Shown piece by piece: positions 41,946-49,879 of a stretch of DNA of 64,000 bases. The position numbers and the translations under genes were made by a program. Where the stretch lies: the NCBI RefSeq assembly GCF_000745775.1, contig NZ_JQJY01000009.1, forward strand, positions 62,001 to 126,000, read 5' to 3'. The notes under the pieces are model-generated. The model was not told where the DNA came from and made no database searches. It worked only from the letters and a program-made list of their open reading frames with translations. Each line of letters opens with the position of its first letter. Positions within the stretch are counted from its first letter, which is position 1. The DNA comes from Flavobacterium sp. ASV13. GTDB taxonomy: Bacteria; Bacteroidota; Bacteroidia; Flavobacteriales; Flavobacteriaceae.

Positions 41946-42291
41946 AAAGATTCTAAGGTTCTAAGTTGCTGAGATGCTAAGCTTTTTCTGGAGCAGAAAT
42001 ATAGTTTTCAAAAGACGTCTAGTCCCGCTATCCGTTTCAATCTTTTGTGTCTCGCTAAAGAAACGAGACACAAAAGGATTTCCACTTCTATCGGGGCTAT
42101 GCGAGAAGTTTTAGTTTTCAGAAGTTGAATAGATGTAAAGGGAAAACGTTCCGAAGGAACAAAACATATTGTAGGGATGGATTTTAATCCATTCTTCACA
42201 AGTAGGTCAACAAAGATTGGTGATTATAGGGTTGGAATTTCTAGTGTGATTTCTCCTTCGTACAAGATTGCGTGAGTAATTAAAAACCGAA
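41946..42291. other. repeat-rich intergenic region
   Basis: No gene is seen in this stretch (part of a 420-nt gap). It holds a TCTAAGGTTCTAAGTTGC-type repeat (41950s), the REP-like element at 42021-42099, a small mirror CGTTCCGAAGGAAC (about 42147-42162), GATGGATTTTAATCCATT, and a repeat fragment at 42196-42212 also found near serB. Confidence 0.5.
42021..42099. repeat. REP-like inverted-repeat element with central hairpin
   Basis: Outer ends AGTCCCGCTATCCGTTTCAA (plus) and AGCCCCGATAGAAGTGGAAA (minus) are imperfect mirrors; inside, CTTTTGTGTCTCG (42042-42054) and CGAGACACAAAAG (42064-42076) form a perfect 13-bp stem. Same end types as 2046-2189 and 53264-53350. Confidence 0.7.
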
Positions 42292-42651
42292 TTATTTAAT
42301 CCTAATCAATTTCCCTTTTCCAGTTACTACATCAAGGTAATTAGAAACAGGACTTTGTTTATCATGCATAAAAAAATCAATAGTATCTTTTGCAATTTGA
42401 TCTTTCGGAATACTTATAATTAAATCTCGATTAATGAAATGATCCAATACTATTACATTACCATAAGAAATTTTTCCTTTTGGCAAATACTTGTTATCAA
42501 AAACAAAAACGCTATCCTTAAAAGTAATTTTATCTTTTTGGATATAAGAATTGTCGTCTTCAATCAAATAATTGTAACGGCCAGTAAGTTTGTCCGTTTT
42601 TTGGTTGAAGTTGATGAAAAACAAGGTTATTAATAAGGCAAAATATTTCAT
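42292..42651 (-). CDS. small secreted hypothetical protein
   Basis: A 119-residue protein with a hydrophobic N-terminus (YFALLITLFFINF) that is likely a signal peptide, and a beta-rich remainder (KLTGRYNYLIEDDNSYIQKDKITFKDSVFVFDNKYLPKG, ending GKLIRIK). I do not recognise a family. It lies 6 nt downstream of the RamB-like regulator, so it is probably cotranscribed; no functional link is known. Confidence 0.7.
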   Translation of the reverse strand: MKYFALLITLFFINFNQKTDKLTGRYNYLIEDDNSYIQKDKITFKDSVFVFDNKYLPKGKISYGNVIVLDHFINRDLIISIPKDQIAKDTIDFFMHDKQSPVSNYLDVVTGKGKLIRIK

Positions 42652-42657
42652 AATGGT

Positions 42658-44139
42658 TTAACTATATTGATTTATAAACTGCTGAACAACTGCATCCGTA
42701 TTCTCATGGCGTTTCTCTCTCTCCAAAACAGTCGGCGGAGCACTTCTTTCCAAACAATCTTTTACGGAACAAGTCTCACAAGTTACACCAACAATTCTTT
42801 TGACCAAAGGTTTTCCATCAATGAATTTAAATTTCTTTTTCATTGTCGGATTAATCAAAATACCAACAGAAATACTGCGGATATAATTCTCTGCAAAAGG
42901 ATCTTTTGTAGCCGATGAAAATACTAAATATTCGTTTCCGCTATTCGCATAACTCGATATTTGTGCGTCAAAGAAATGAGATTTATTTTGTTTGATGGCT
43001 TCGTCAATCGTTTTAACCGAAACCCATCTTCTGCAATAATGTTCGTTGGTTTCGTTAGCATGTGGTTCTTGCTGATGTGTAATGTGCAATTCTTTATTTA
43101 TCTGATAAAAATCGGAGCCTATTTTATGTGATAATCTTAAAAAGAATAAGTTTTTCAGCTGAAAATCTTTCGGTAATAAATTGGTCAATCTTTGGTAAAA
43201 AGATTCAGGTGAAACTTCAAAACTTTCTATTAATTGAACAAATTCTTCCGGTTTTGGTTTTTCATTTTCCAAAAAAGAATTGATTTTATCTACAACTAAT
43301 TTTCTTGGCAACAATAAAGCGCCAGCAAAATAAGAAGCGTAAAAATTATTCAAAACCTGATCGAAATTTTCAAACTTAATCCAACTGAAAGTCAGTAAAC
43401 GATCGGAAATTTTTAAATAATTATAAGCAATTTCTTTAGCTAAAATAAAAGCTTTCTGCGGCGCGTCGAGTTCGGTTGAAAGTAATAAGGTTTTGCTTTT
43501 CGGAACATAAATCGAACGCAAATCGCCCAAAGCTTCCTGATCTGCAAAAGCAATTTCTTTGATATTGTATTCGTATTCTTCTTTTAAAATTGCTTCTAAT
43601 TCTTCAATACTAATTTTAGAATCCAGATTAATCTGAAACGACTTCGAAAACGAAATTACCTTTTCTTCTAAATCTTCAAAGTAATTACTGTGCGCTTCCT
43701 GATACGAACGTAAAGCGGCTAAAAAGAAACTTTCACGGCTTAAATTATAATGCTGTGCAATTTCGATAATAGTACTAATAAACGCATTGACTTTTGCCGG
43801 AGCATTCGCAATAATATCAATTAAATCCGCTTCCTGAATTCCAAAAAGCTCTAGCGGAATCTCTTTTAAAATTCCGGATTTTAAGATTTCGCCAATGGGA
43901 GCGAGATTGTTGTCGAGTTTTAAAGATACCATTTGGTCGTAAGTCACATCCAAATGTTCGCATAAAAGAAGGATTTTATCAGTTTTTGGATATTTTTTTC
44001 CCTTTTCAATCTCGTTTAAATACGATTTTGAAAGATTAGTCAATTTGGCCAAGCCAAAAAGTGACAGATTTTTTTGCGTTCTGACTTGCTTCAATTTTAG
44101 TCCGAAGATCAGCTTTATATAGTCTTTTTCGATATCCAT
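42658..44139 (-). CDS. RamB/ScfR-like regulator (XRE HTH + IrrE-like + DUF2083)
   Basis: A 493-residue regulator with an XRE HTH (about 10-70; LKQVRTQKNLSLFGLAKLTNLSKSYLNEIEKGKKYPK), an ImmA/IrrE-like middle (about 190-300) and a C-terminal DUF2083 region with YCRRWVS and GVTCETCSVKDC. The expected HExxH zinc-protease motif is replaced by KEIAY, so the middle is probably sensory rather than proteolytic. RamB and ScfR proteins sense short acyl-CoA and control glyoxylate and propionate genes. Here it is divergent from aceB-aceA, strongly implying local control. Confidence 0.88.
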   Translation of the reverse strand: MDIEKDYIKLIFGLKLKQVRTQKNLSLFGLAKLTNLSKSYLNEIEKGKKYPKTDKILLLCEHLDVTYDQMVSLKLDNNLAPIGEILKSGILKEIPLELFGIQEADLIDIIANAPAKVNAFISTIIEIAQHYNLSRESFFLAALRSYQEAHSNYFEDLEEKVISFSKSFQINLDSKISIEELEAILKEEYEYNIKEIAFADQEALGDLRSIYVPKSKTLLLSTELDAPQKAFILAKEIAYNYLKISDRLLTFSWIKFENFDQVLNNFYASYFAGALLLPRKLVVDKINSFLENEKPKPEEFVQLIESFEVSPESFYQRLTNLLPKDFQLKNLFFLRLSHKIGSDFYQINKELHITHQQEPHANETNEHYCRRWVSVKTIDEAIKQNKSHFFDAQISSYANSGNEYLVFSSATKDPFAENYIRSISVGILINPTMKKKFKFIDGKPLVKRIVGVTCETCSVKDCLERSAPPTVLEREKRHENTDAVVQQFINQYS

Positions 44140-44143
44140 GAAC

Positions 44144-44174
44144 CAAATATAGTTATTCTAAAAATAATCGCCAA
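44144..44174 (-). promoter_or_regulatory. promoter of the RamB-like regulator (TTG-N20-TATATTTG)
   Basis: On the minus strand TTG (44174-44172) and TATATTTG (44151-44144), spaced 20 nt, fit the consensus. The -7 box ends only 4 nt before the ATG at 44139, so the transcript may start at or near the start codon (leaderless). Confidence 0.6.
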
Positions 44175-44193
44175 AAAATTATTTTTTATTTTT

Positions 44194-44207
44194 AGCGAAC
44201 GTTCGCT
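44194..44207. promoter_or_regulatory. palindrome AGCGAACGTTCGCT in the regulator-aceB gap
   Basis: A perfect 14-bp palindrome, 19 nt upstream of the regulator's -33 TTG and about 140 nt before aceB. In an AT-rich gap it stands out by GC content. Candidate operator for the RamB-like protein. Confidence 0.55.
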
Positions 44208-44347
44208 TGTTTTGTAAAAAACTTTTTTATAATATTGTCATGTAGAAATTATTAAAAATCAAAATGTTACGATTTTGATATTCTGAAATGAATAGACGAT
44301 CAATAAACAATGAGATTTTTTTATAATAAAAAAATAAAACCACAGCT

Positions 44348-45949
44348 ATGAAAAACCAATTAGAAATTACCGAAACGGCAATGGAATTTTTAGCCGAAAA
44401 GAGGCTTCGTTATCCAAAAATCTGGACAGAAGAAGCGATTGTTTATATAATCGAATTGCATAGAAAATTCGAATCACAGCGAAAACTATTGCTTTTGCAG
44501 CGCGAACAAAAACAAGTCACTTTTGATCAGGGAATCCTGCCGGTTTTTATTCCAGAAACTAAAAGTGTAAGAGAAGGCAATTGGACAGCTGGCGAAATTC
44601 CGAAAGATTTATTAGACCGAAGAGTTGAAATCACCGGGCCAGTTGATCGCAAAATGATAATCAACGCTTTGAATTCGGGAGCAAAAACCTTCATGGCCGA
44701 TTTTGAAGATAGCACTTCGCCAACCTGGCAAAATCTTATGGATGGTCAAGTAAATTTAATCGATGCGGTAAACAAAACAATCACTTATACCGATTTGGTA
44801 AAACAGAAATCCTATCATTTAAATGAAAAAATTGCCACGCTAATTGTACGCCCAAGAGGTTTGCATTTGCCAGAAAAACACATTTTAATTGAAGGAAAAG
44901 AAGTTTCGGGTTCTTTGATAGATTTTGGTTTGTATGTTTTTCATAATCATAAACGACTTTTAGAAAACAATTCGGGACCGTATTTCTACATTCCGAAATT
45001 AGAACATTATCTGGAAGCGCGCTGGTGGAATAATGTAATTGATTTTACCGAGGATTACTTGAAACTGAAACGCGGAACGATAAAAGTGACGGTTTTAATT
45101 GAAACCATTACCGCAAGTTTTCAATTAGATGAAATCATTTACGAATTGAAAGAACATATCGTAGGCTTGAATTGCGGGCGTTGGGATTATATTTTCTCAT
45201 ACATCAAAAAGTTTAGAAAAAATCCAAAATTCATCGTTCCCGATCGCGATCAGGTAAATATGACTTCGCCTTTTATGAATGCCTATTCAAATTTGGTTAT
45301 TCAAAGATGTCACAAAAGAGGAATTCATGCGATTGGCGGAATGGCCGCTCAAATTCCGATTCGAAATAATGAGGAAGCCAATGCTCTAGCTTTCGCAAAA
45401 GTAAAAACCGATAAAGAACGTGAAGTTAGAAACGGTCACGACGGAACGTGGGTAGCGCATCCGGATTTGGTTGCATTGGCAAAAGAGATTTTTGATAAAG
45501 GAATGCCAACGCCAAATCAAATTCACATAAAAAGAGAACATCGAAAAATTACAGAAGCTGATTTGATTGAACCACCAATTGGAATCATTACTGAAAACGG
45601 TGTTCGAAAAAATATTAACGTAGGAGTTTTATATCTGGCTTCCTGGCTAAACGGACAAGGTGCGGCAGCATTGCATAATTTGATGGAAGATGCTGCAACG
45701 GCCGAAATTTCGAGATCGCAATTGTGGCAATGGCTTCAAAATAAAGTGGTTTTGGATAATGGCAAAAAATTAGATCTGGCTTATTATCACGAATTGGCTT
45801 TAGATGAATTCAGAAAAATCAAAGAAGAATTAGGAGAAGAAAATCACGAAAAACAACAATTTCCATTAGCTGAAAAAGTATTGGAAAGATTAGTTGTAAA
45901 TACTGAGTTTGTTGATTTCTTGACAATTCCGTGTTACAAATATTTATAA
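44348..45949 (+). CDS. aceB: malate synthase A
   Basis: A 533-residue enzyme with the AceB motifs RPRGLHLPEKH, GRWDYIFSYIKKF, GIHAIGGMAAQIPIR, GHDGTWVAHPDL and NLMEDAATAEISRSQLWQW. It condenses glyoxylate with acetyl-CoA, the second step of the glyoxylate shunt. No usual -7 box is obvious in the 208-nt gap, which suggests control by activator. Isocitrate lyase follows after a 197-nt gap containing a repeat. Confidence 0.96.
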   Translation: MKNQLEITETAMEFLAEKRLRYPKIWTEEAIVYIIELHRKFESQRKLLLLQREQKQVTFDQGILPVFIPETKSVREGNWTAGEIPKDLLDRRVEITGPVDRKMIINALNSGAKTFMADFEDSTSPTWQNLMDGQVNLIDAVNKTITYTDLVKQKSYHLNEKIATLIVRPRGLHLPEKHILIEGKEVSGSLIDFGLYVFHNHKRLLENNSGPYFYIPKLEHYLEARWWNNVIDFTEDYLKLKRGTIKVTVLIETITASFQLDEIIYELKEHIVGLNCGRWDYIFSYIKKFRKNPKFIVPDRDQVNMTSPFMNAYSNLVIQRCHKRGIHAIGGMAAQIPIRNNEEANALAFAKVKTDKEREVRNGHDGTWVAHPDLVALAKEIFDKGMPTPNQIHIKREHRKITEADLIEPPIGIITENGVRKNINVGVLYLASWLNGQGAAALHNLMEDAATAEISRSQLWQWLQNKVVLDNGKKLDLAYYHELALDEFRKIKEELGEENHEKQQFPLAEKVLERLVVNTEFVDFLTIPCYKYL

Positions 45950-45972
45950 GAAAAAAATCCGCTTAATCTGTG

Positions 45973-46007
45973 AAATCTGCGGGCGAATAATTTTTTCACG
46001 CAGATTT
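45973..46007. repeat. CTGTGAAATCTGCGG-type intergenic repeat
   Basis: AAATCTGCG (45973-45981) and CGCAGATTT (45999-46007) form a 9-bp inverted repeat between aceB and aceA; further AGATTTAGCAGATCAGGCAGAT follows. Short related phrases also occur at about 49694-49702 (ACGCAGATTTT). Confidence 0.5.
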
Positions 46008-46146
46008 AGCAGATCAGGCAGATAGAATGAGAATGAAAAGATTTACGCAGATCTTCTTAAAACTATTTAAGTCCGGTTAAAACTGATTACTGATAACTGA
46101 GACTGCAAACTATAAACTTTACTAACCACTTTAACTTTAACTATTT

Positions 46147-47427
46147 ATGAAAACAACAGAAGACAGAATTCAGGAATTGATTAACGATTGGATCACGAAC
46201 CCGAGATGGAAAGGTGTTGAGCGCCCTTACACTGCTAGTGAAGTAGTTGAACTTCAGGGTTCTTATCATATTGAGCACTCTATCGCCAAAATGGGAGCGC
46301 AAAAATTATGGAGAAAGTTAAAAAGTCAGGATTATGTAGCTGGTTTGGGAGCGTTGACTGGAAATCAGGCGATTCAGGAAGTCGATGCGGGTTTAGAAGC
46401 GATTTATTTAAGCGGATGGCAGGTTGCTGCTGATGCAAATTTGGCGGGAGAAATGTATCCGGATCAATCACTTTATCCTGTAAACAGCGTTCCGATGGTG
46501 GTAAAAAAAATTAATAATGCGTTGTTACGTGCTGATCAGATTCAGACTGTAAATAAAATTGAAGATAAAAAAGATTATTTGGTGCCAATTGTAGCTGACG
46601 CCGAAGCAGGTTTTGGTGGTAACTTAAATGCTTTTGAATTAATGAAGTCTATGATTGAAGCTGGAGCTTCAGGAGTTCATTTTGAAGATCAGTTGAGTTC
46701 TGCTAAAAAATGCGGACACTTGGGCGGAAAGGTTTTGGTTCCGACTCAGGAAGCAATCAATAAATTAATTGCGGCGCGTTTAGCTGCAGATGTTATGGGT
46801 GTTTCGACTTTAATCGTTGCCAGAACAGATGCAGAAGCAGCTAATTTATTAACAAGTGACGCAGATCCAAGAGACAGGAAATTTTTAACTGGTGAAAAAA
46901 CGGCTGAAGGTTTTTTCTATGTAAAAAACGGAATCGAGCAAGGAATTGCAAGAGGTTTGAGCTATGCGCCTTACGCCGATTTAATTTGGATGGAAACCAG
47001 TAATCCGGATTTAGAATTTGCAAGAAAGTTTGCAACGGCTATGAAAAAAGAATTCCCGGATAAAATGCTGGCTTACAATTGTTCTCCGTCTTTTAATTGG
47101 GCGGCAAAATTAACAGTTGCAGAAATGGAAACGTTCAGAGAAGATTTAGCGGCAATGGGTTATAAATTCCAATTCATCACTTTGGCGGGATTCCATGCTT
47201 TGAATACAAGTATGTTTGAATTGTCAAAAGCGTATAAAGAACGCGGAATGGCAGGATATTCTGAATTGCAGGAACGCGAATTCGCTTTACAGAAAAACGG
47301 ATTCAGAGCGGTAAAACATCAGGCTTTTGTGGGAACTTCTTATTTTGATGCGGTTCAAAATACAGTAATGATAGGAAGATCTTCAATAACAGCAATGAAA
47401 CATTCTACTGAGGTTGAGCAATTTTAA
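46147..47427 (+). CDS. aceA: isocitrate lyase
   Basis: A 426-residue lyase with catalytic Cys189 in SSAKKCGHLGGKVLVP, VADAEAGFGG, HFEDQL, RTDAEAANLLTSD and NCSPSFNWAAKL, the standard motifs. It splits isocitrate to glyoxylate and succinate, bypassing the decarboxylating TCA steps. Together with aceB it allows growth on acetate or fatty acids. Confidence 0.97.
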   Translation: MKTTEDRIQELINDWITNPRWKGVERPYTASEVVELQGSYHIEHSIAKMGAQKLWRKLKSQDYVAGLGALTGNQAIQEVDAGLEAIYLSGWQVAADANLAGEMYPDQSLYPVNSVPMVVKKINNALLRADQIQTVNKIEDKKDYLVPIVADAEAGFGGNLNAFELMKSMIEAGASGVHFEDQLSSAKKCGHLGGKVLVPTQEAINKLIAARLAADVMGVSTLIVARTDAEAANLLTSDADPRDRKFLTGEKTAEGFFYVKNGIEQGIARGLSYAPYADLIWMETSNPDLEFARKFATAMKKEFPDKMLAYNCSPSFNWAAKLTVAEMETFREDLAAMGYKFQFITLAGFHALNTSMFELSKAYKERGMAGYSELQEREFALQKNGFRAVKHQAFVGTSYFDAVQNTVMIGRSSITAMKHSTEVEQF

Positions 47428-47430
47428 GCT

Positions 47431-47504
47431 TTTTCCGCCACGAATTCACAAATTATTTTTTGATAATCATTGAGGATAAAAATTCGTGAATTCGTGGCGG
47501 AAAA
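47431..47504. terminator. long hairpin between aceA and the Crp-like gene
   Basis: A 19-bp perfect inverted repeat (TTTTCCGCCACGAATTCAC at 47431-47449 against 47486-47504) with a 36-nt loop. It lies between convergent genes and can serve both as terminator; similar 'CCGCCACGAATTCAC' wording suggests a dispersed flavobacterial repeat. Confidence 0.75.
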
Positions 47505-47506
47505 CT

Positions 47507-48082
47507 TTACTTTTTCAAAAGCCTTGCTTTCATTTTGCTGAAGAATTCTGGTGTTACACCAATGAAAGAAGCGATTTGTTTTTGAGGAACTTTGTGTACC
47601 AATGTTCCATATTTTTTTGTGAATTTTTCAAATCGTTCTTCGGCAGGTAAACTCAAATTGTCCATTAATCGTTGTTGATTAGCAACTAACGAATTCTCAA
47701 TTAAAATTCTAAAAAAGCGTTCCAGTTTTGGAATTTCAAGATACAATTGTTCTTGGCTTTCTTTGGATAGAGAAACTACTTCGGCTTCTTCCAGAACTTC
47801 AATAAAAAGCTGTCCAGGTTTTTCTGAAAAATAGCTGTACATATCGCTTATCCACCAACCTTCGCAAGCAAAAGATAAAACATGTTCAACAATATTATCG
47901 TTGATATTGAAACTTCTTAAAATTCCGGAATTAACGAAATAAGAATGTTTACAGACTTCGCCAGCATTTAATAAAACCGTTTTGGCTTTATAAGTATGCG
48001 TTTCTAGTTTAGATAAAAAAATAGCTTGTTCCTCTGGTGTTAGAGAAACGTGTTTGGCAATATTTTCAAGGATTAATGCCAT
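47507..48082 (-). CDS. Crp/Fnr-family transcriptional regulator
   Basis: About 191 residues from the ATG at 48082 (an in-frame ATG 93 nt upstream lies within the preceding gene). Cyclic-nucleotide-binding-like barrel (about 1-115; AGEVCKHSYFVNSGILRSFNI) and winged HTH (about 145-191; SLPAEERFEKFTKKYGTLVHKVPQKQIASFIGVTPEFFSKMKAR), as in the bacteroidotal Crp-like group. Ligand unknown. Its ATG overlaps the upstream stop as TAATG, so it is translationally coupled to the small cysteine-rich protein. Confidence 0.9.
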   Translation of the reverse strand: MALILENIAKHVSLTPEEQAIFLSKLETHTYKAKTVLLNAGEVCKHSYFVNSGILRSFNINDNIVEHVLSFACEGWWISDMYSYFSEKPGQLFIEVLEEAEVVSLSKESQEQLYLEIPKLERFFRILIENSLVANQQRLMDNLSLPAEERFEKFTKKYGTLVHKVPQKQIASFIGVTPEFFSKMKARLLKK

Positions 48083-48402
48083 TATTTTTTCTCCTCTATT
48101 AAGGTAAAAGAAGTTGCCACAAAACGATCCTTTACAATTGAACCTGTAACAGAAGCTTTTCGAATCGCGTTGCAAAAACCATCTTTTGCGTGTGCATCGC
48201 CATGTTGATCAATTTTTGTGCCGTCAACGAAATACGATTTTCCGTCAATACGAACGGCTAAATCACAGCTTTTACCTTTCATTCCAAATTGACATTCTCC
48301 ACAAGAAGCTTCTACAATTGTTGGTTGGTCAATTACTTTTTTAGACTGAGCCTGAGCTGCTATTCCGATAAACAGGAAAAGCGCGAATATAAGTTTTTTC
48401 AT
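48082..48402 (-). CDS. small secreted cysteine-containing protein (DUF6370-like)
   Basis: A 106-residue protein with a signal peptide (ALFLFIGIAAQAQ) and the motif EASCGECQFGMKGKSCDLAVRIDGKSYFVDGTKIDQHGDAHAKDGFCNAIRKA, with four cysteines. I believe this matches DUF6370 but cannot check. Possibly metal-binding and periplasmic. It begins 3 nt after purT and overlaps the Crp-like gene by 1 nt, so the three are likely one unit. Confidence 0.8.
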   Translation of the reverse strand: MKKLIFALFLFIGIAAQAQSKKVIDQPTIVEASCGECQFGMKGKSCDLAVRIDGKSYFVDGTKIDQHGDAHAKDGFCNAIRKASVTGSIVKDRFVATSFTLIEEKK

Positions 48403-48405
48403 TTT

Positions 48406-49566
48406 TTAAGAATTTACAGTTATTAATTTTGCGGTTTCTTTGGCGCGTTCTGTTACTTCATTTATTGGAGTTGAAAGTGTATCATGACTTAAAACAACTC
48501 CCATTCGGCGATACGGTCTTGAAGTTGGTTTTCCAAAAATTCTGAAATCGGTTTTTGGTAAAGCGGCTACTTTTTCGATTCCGGTAAAAGTTGGATTCGT
48601 TGAATCTTCTGATGCTAAAATTACGGCACTTGCGCCAGCTTTTTCCAAAGTAATTTCGAAAATAGGAAGGCTTAAAATGGCTCTTAAATGCAATTCGAAT
48701 TCGTTGAAATTCTGCGTTCCCGCCAACGTTACCATTCCGGTATCATGCGGACGAGGAGAAAGTTCAGAGAAATAAACACCTTCTTTTGTTAGGAAAAATT
48801 CAACGCCAAAAAGTCCAGCACCGCCAAGAGCTTCGGTAATTTTTTCGGCCATATCCTGCGCTTCATATAAGTCTTTTTCTGAAACCAAAGCCGGTTGCCA
48901 GCTTTCTTGATAATCGCCGCGTTCTTGCCTGTGGCCAATTGGAGCGCAAAACAAAGTTGGATTGTTATTTTGAGTAATCGTTAAAAGTGTGATTTCTGAA
49001 TCAAAATTGACAAAAGCTTCCACAATAACTTCGATAACATCGCCACGCGAACCTGCAACGGCATATTGCCAGGCTTTTTCGATATCACTTTCTGTTTTGA
49101 TTGTAGATTGTCCTTTTCCTGATGAAGACATTAAAGGTTTTACTACGCACGGAATTCCAACTTCCTGAACGGCTTTTTGCAGTTCTTCGGCTGAAGTTGC
49201 GTATTGATATTTAGCAGTTCTTAGTCCAAGTTCTTTCGAGGCTAAATCACGGATTGCTTTACGATTCATGGTAAAGTTTGCCGCTTTCGCTGAAGGAACA
49301 ACAGTAATTCCTTGTTTTTCGTAATCGTAAAAACGTTCAGTGCGAATGGCTTCTATTTCAGGAACTATAAAATCGGGTTTATGTTTGGCTACAATTCGGT
49401 CAAGTGCTTCACCATCTAGCATATTGATGACTTCAAAACCGTGTGCAACTTGCATAGCTGGTGCATTTTCGTAACTGTCAACTGCTATTATGGTTTGTCC
49501 AATTCGTTGTGCGGCAATGACAAATTCTTTGCCTAATTCGCCTGAACCTAGGAGTAGTATTTTCAT
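48406..49566 (-). CDS. purT: phosphoribosylglycinamide formyltransferase 2
   Basis: About 386 residues from the ATG at 49566 (MKILLLGSGELGKEFVIAAQRIGQ); an in-frame upstream ATG adds a non-conserved leader. ATP-grasp enzyme: KPLMSSSGKGQS, ESWQPALVSEKDLYEAQDMAEKI, GLFGVEFFLTKEGVYFSELSPRPHDTGMVT. It uses formate and ATP to make FGAR in purine synthesis. Its upstream 313-nt gap is full of short repeats. Confidence 0.95.
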   Translation of the reverse strand: MKILLLGSGELGKEFVIAAQRIGQTIIAVDSYENAPAMQVAHGFEVINMLDGEALDRIVAKHKPDFIVPEIEAIRTERFYDYEKQGITVVPSAKAANFTMNRKAIRDLASKELGLRTAKYQYATSAEELQKAVQEVGIPCVVKPLMSSSGKGQSTIKTESDIEKAWQYAVAGSRGDVIEVIVEAFVNFDSEITLLTITQNNNPTLFCAPIGHRQERGDYQESWQPALVSEKDLYEAQDMAEKITEALGGAGLFGVEFFLTKEGVYFSELSPRPHDTGMVTLAGTQNFNEFELHLRAILSLPIFEITLEKAGASAVILASEDSTNPTFTGIEKVAALPKTDFRIFGKPTSRPYRRMGVVLSHDTLSTPINEVTERAKETAKLITVNS

Positions 49567-49879
49567 TTTGGAATGTTGTATTGTTTGAGTAGTAAAAATA
49601 GCTAAAAATGTTTTTAACCGCAAAGTTCGCAAAGAATTACGCAAAGAGCGCTAAGTTTTTGTTTTTAAGTTAAAAATAAGGTTTTTAAGGTTTTACGCAG
49701 ATTTTGGAGATTCAGCTGATTTTAATTTAACCGCAAAGTTCGCAAAGAACTACGCGAAGAACGCAAGGTTTCGTTTTTAAGTAAAAGAAAAGGTTCGCAA
49801 AGATTATTTTAAAATCTTTGCGAACCTTGCGTATTTCTTTGCGCTCTTTGCGGTTAAAAAACGTTGTGGTTAAACTTTT
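49567..49879. repeat. cluster of CGCAAAG-type repeats
   Basis: Two direct copies of a 44-nt unit beginning TTAACCGCAAAGTTCGCAAA (49614-49657 and 49727-49770), one inverted copy at 49823-49857 (ending TTTGCGGTTAA), and a perfect 16-bp stem AAGGTTCGCAAAGATT at 49790-49805 against 49813-49828. This looks like a transposition-free repeat cluster separating purT from the U32 gene; it probably ends the U32 transcript. No gene seen. Confidence 0.65.

Noticed and set aside
42008..42199. Minus-strand open frame over the REP-like element near 42.1 kb
   Set aside because: It reads through the palindromic element and repeats; no family resemblance and no promoter.
49614..49857. Repeated TTAACCGCAAAG units as a CRISPR array
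   Set aside because: Only three copies, unequal spacing, one inverted, no similar-length spacers and no cas genes nearby. Explained as intergenic repeats.
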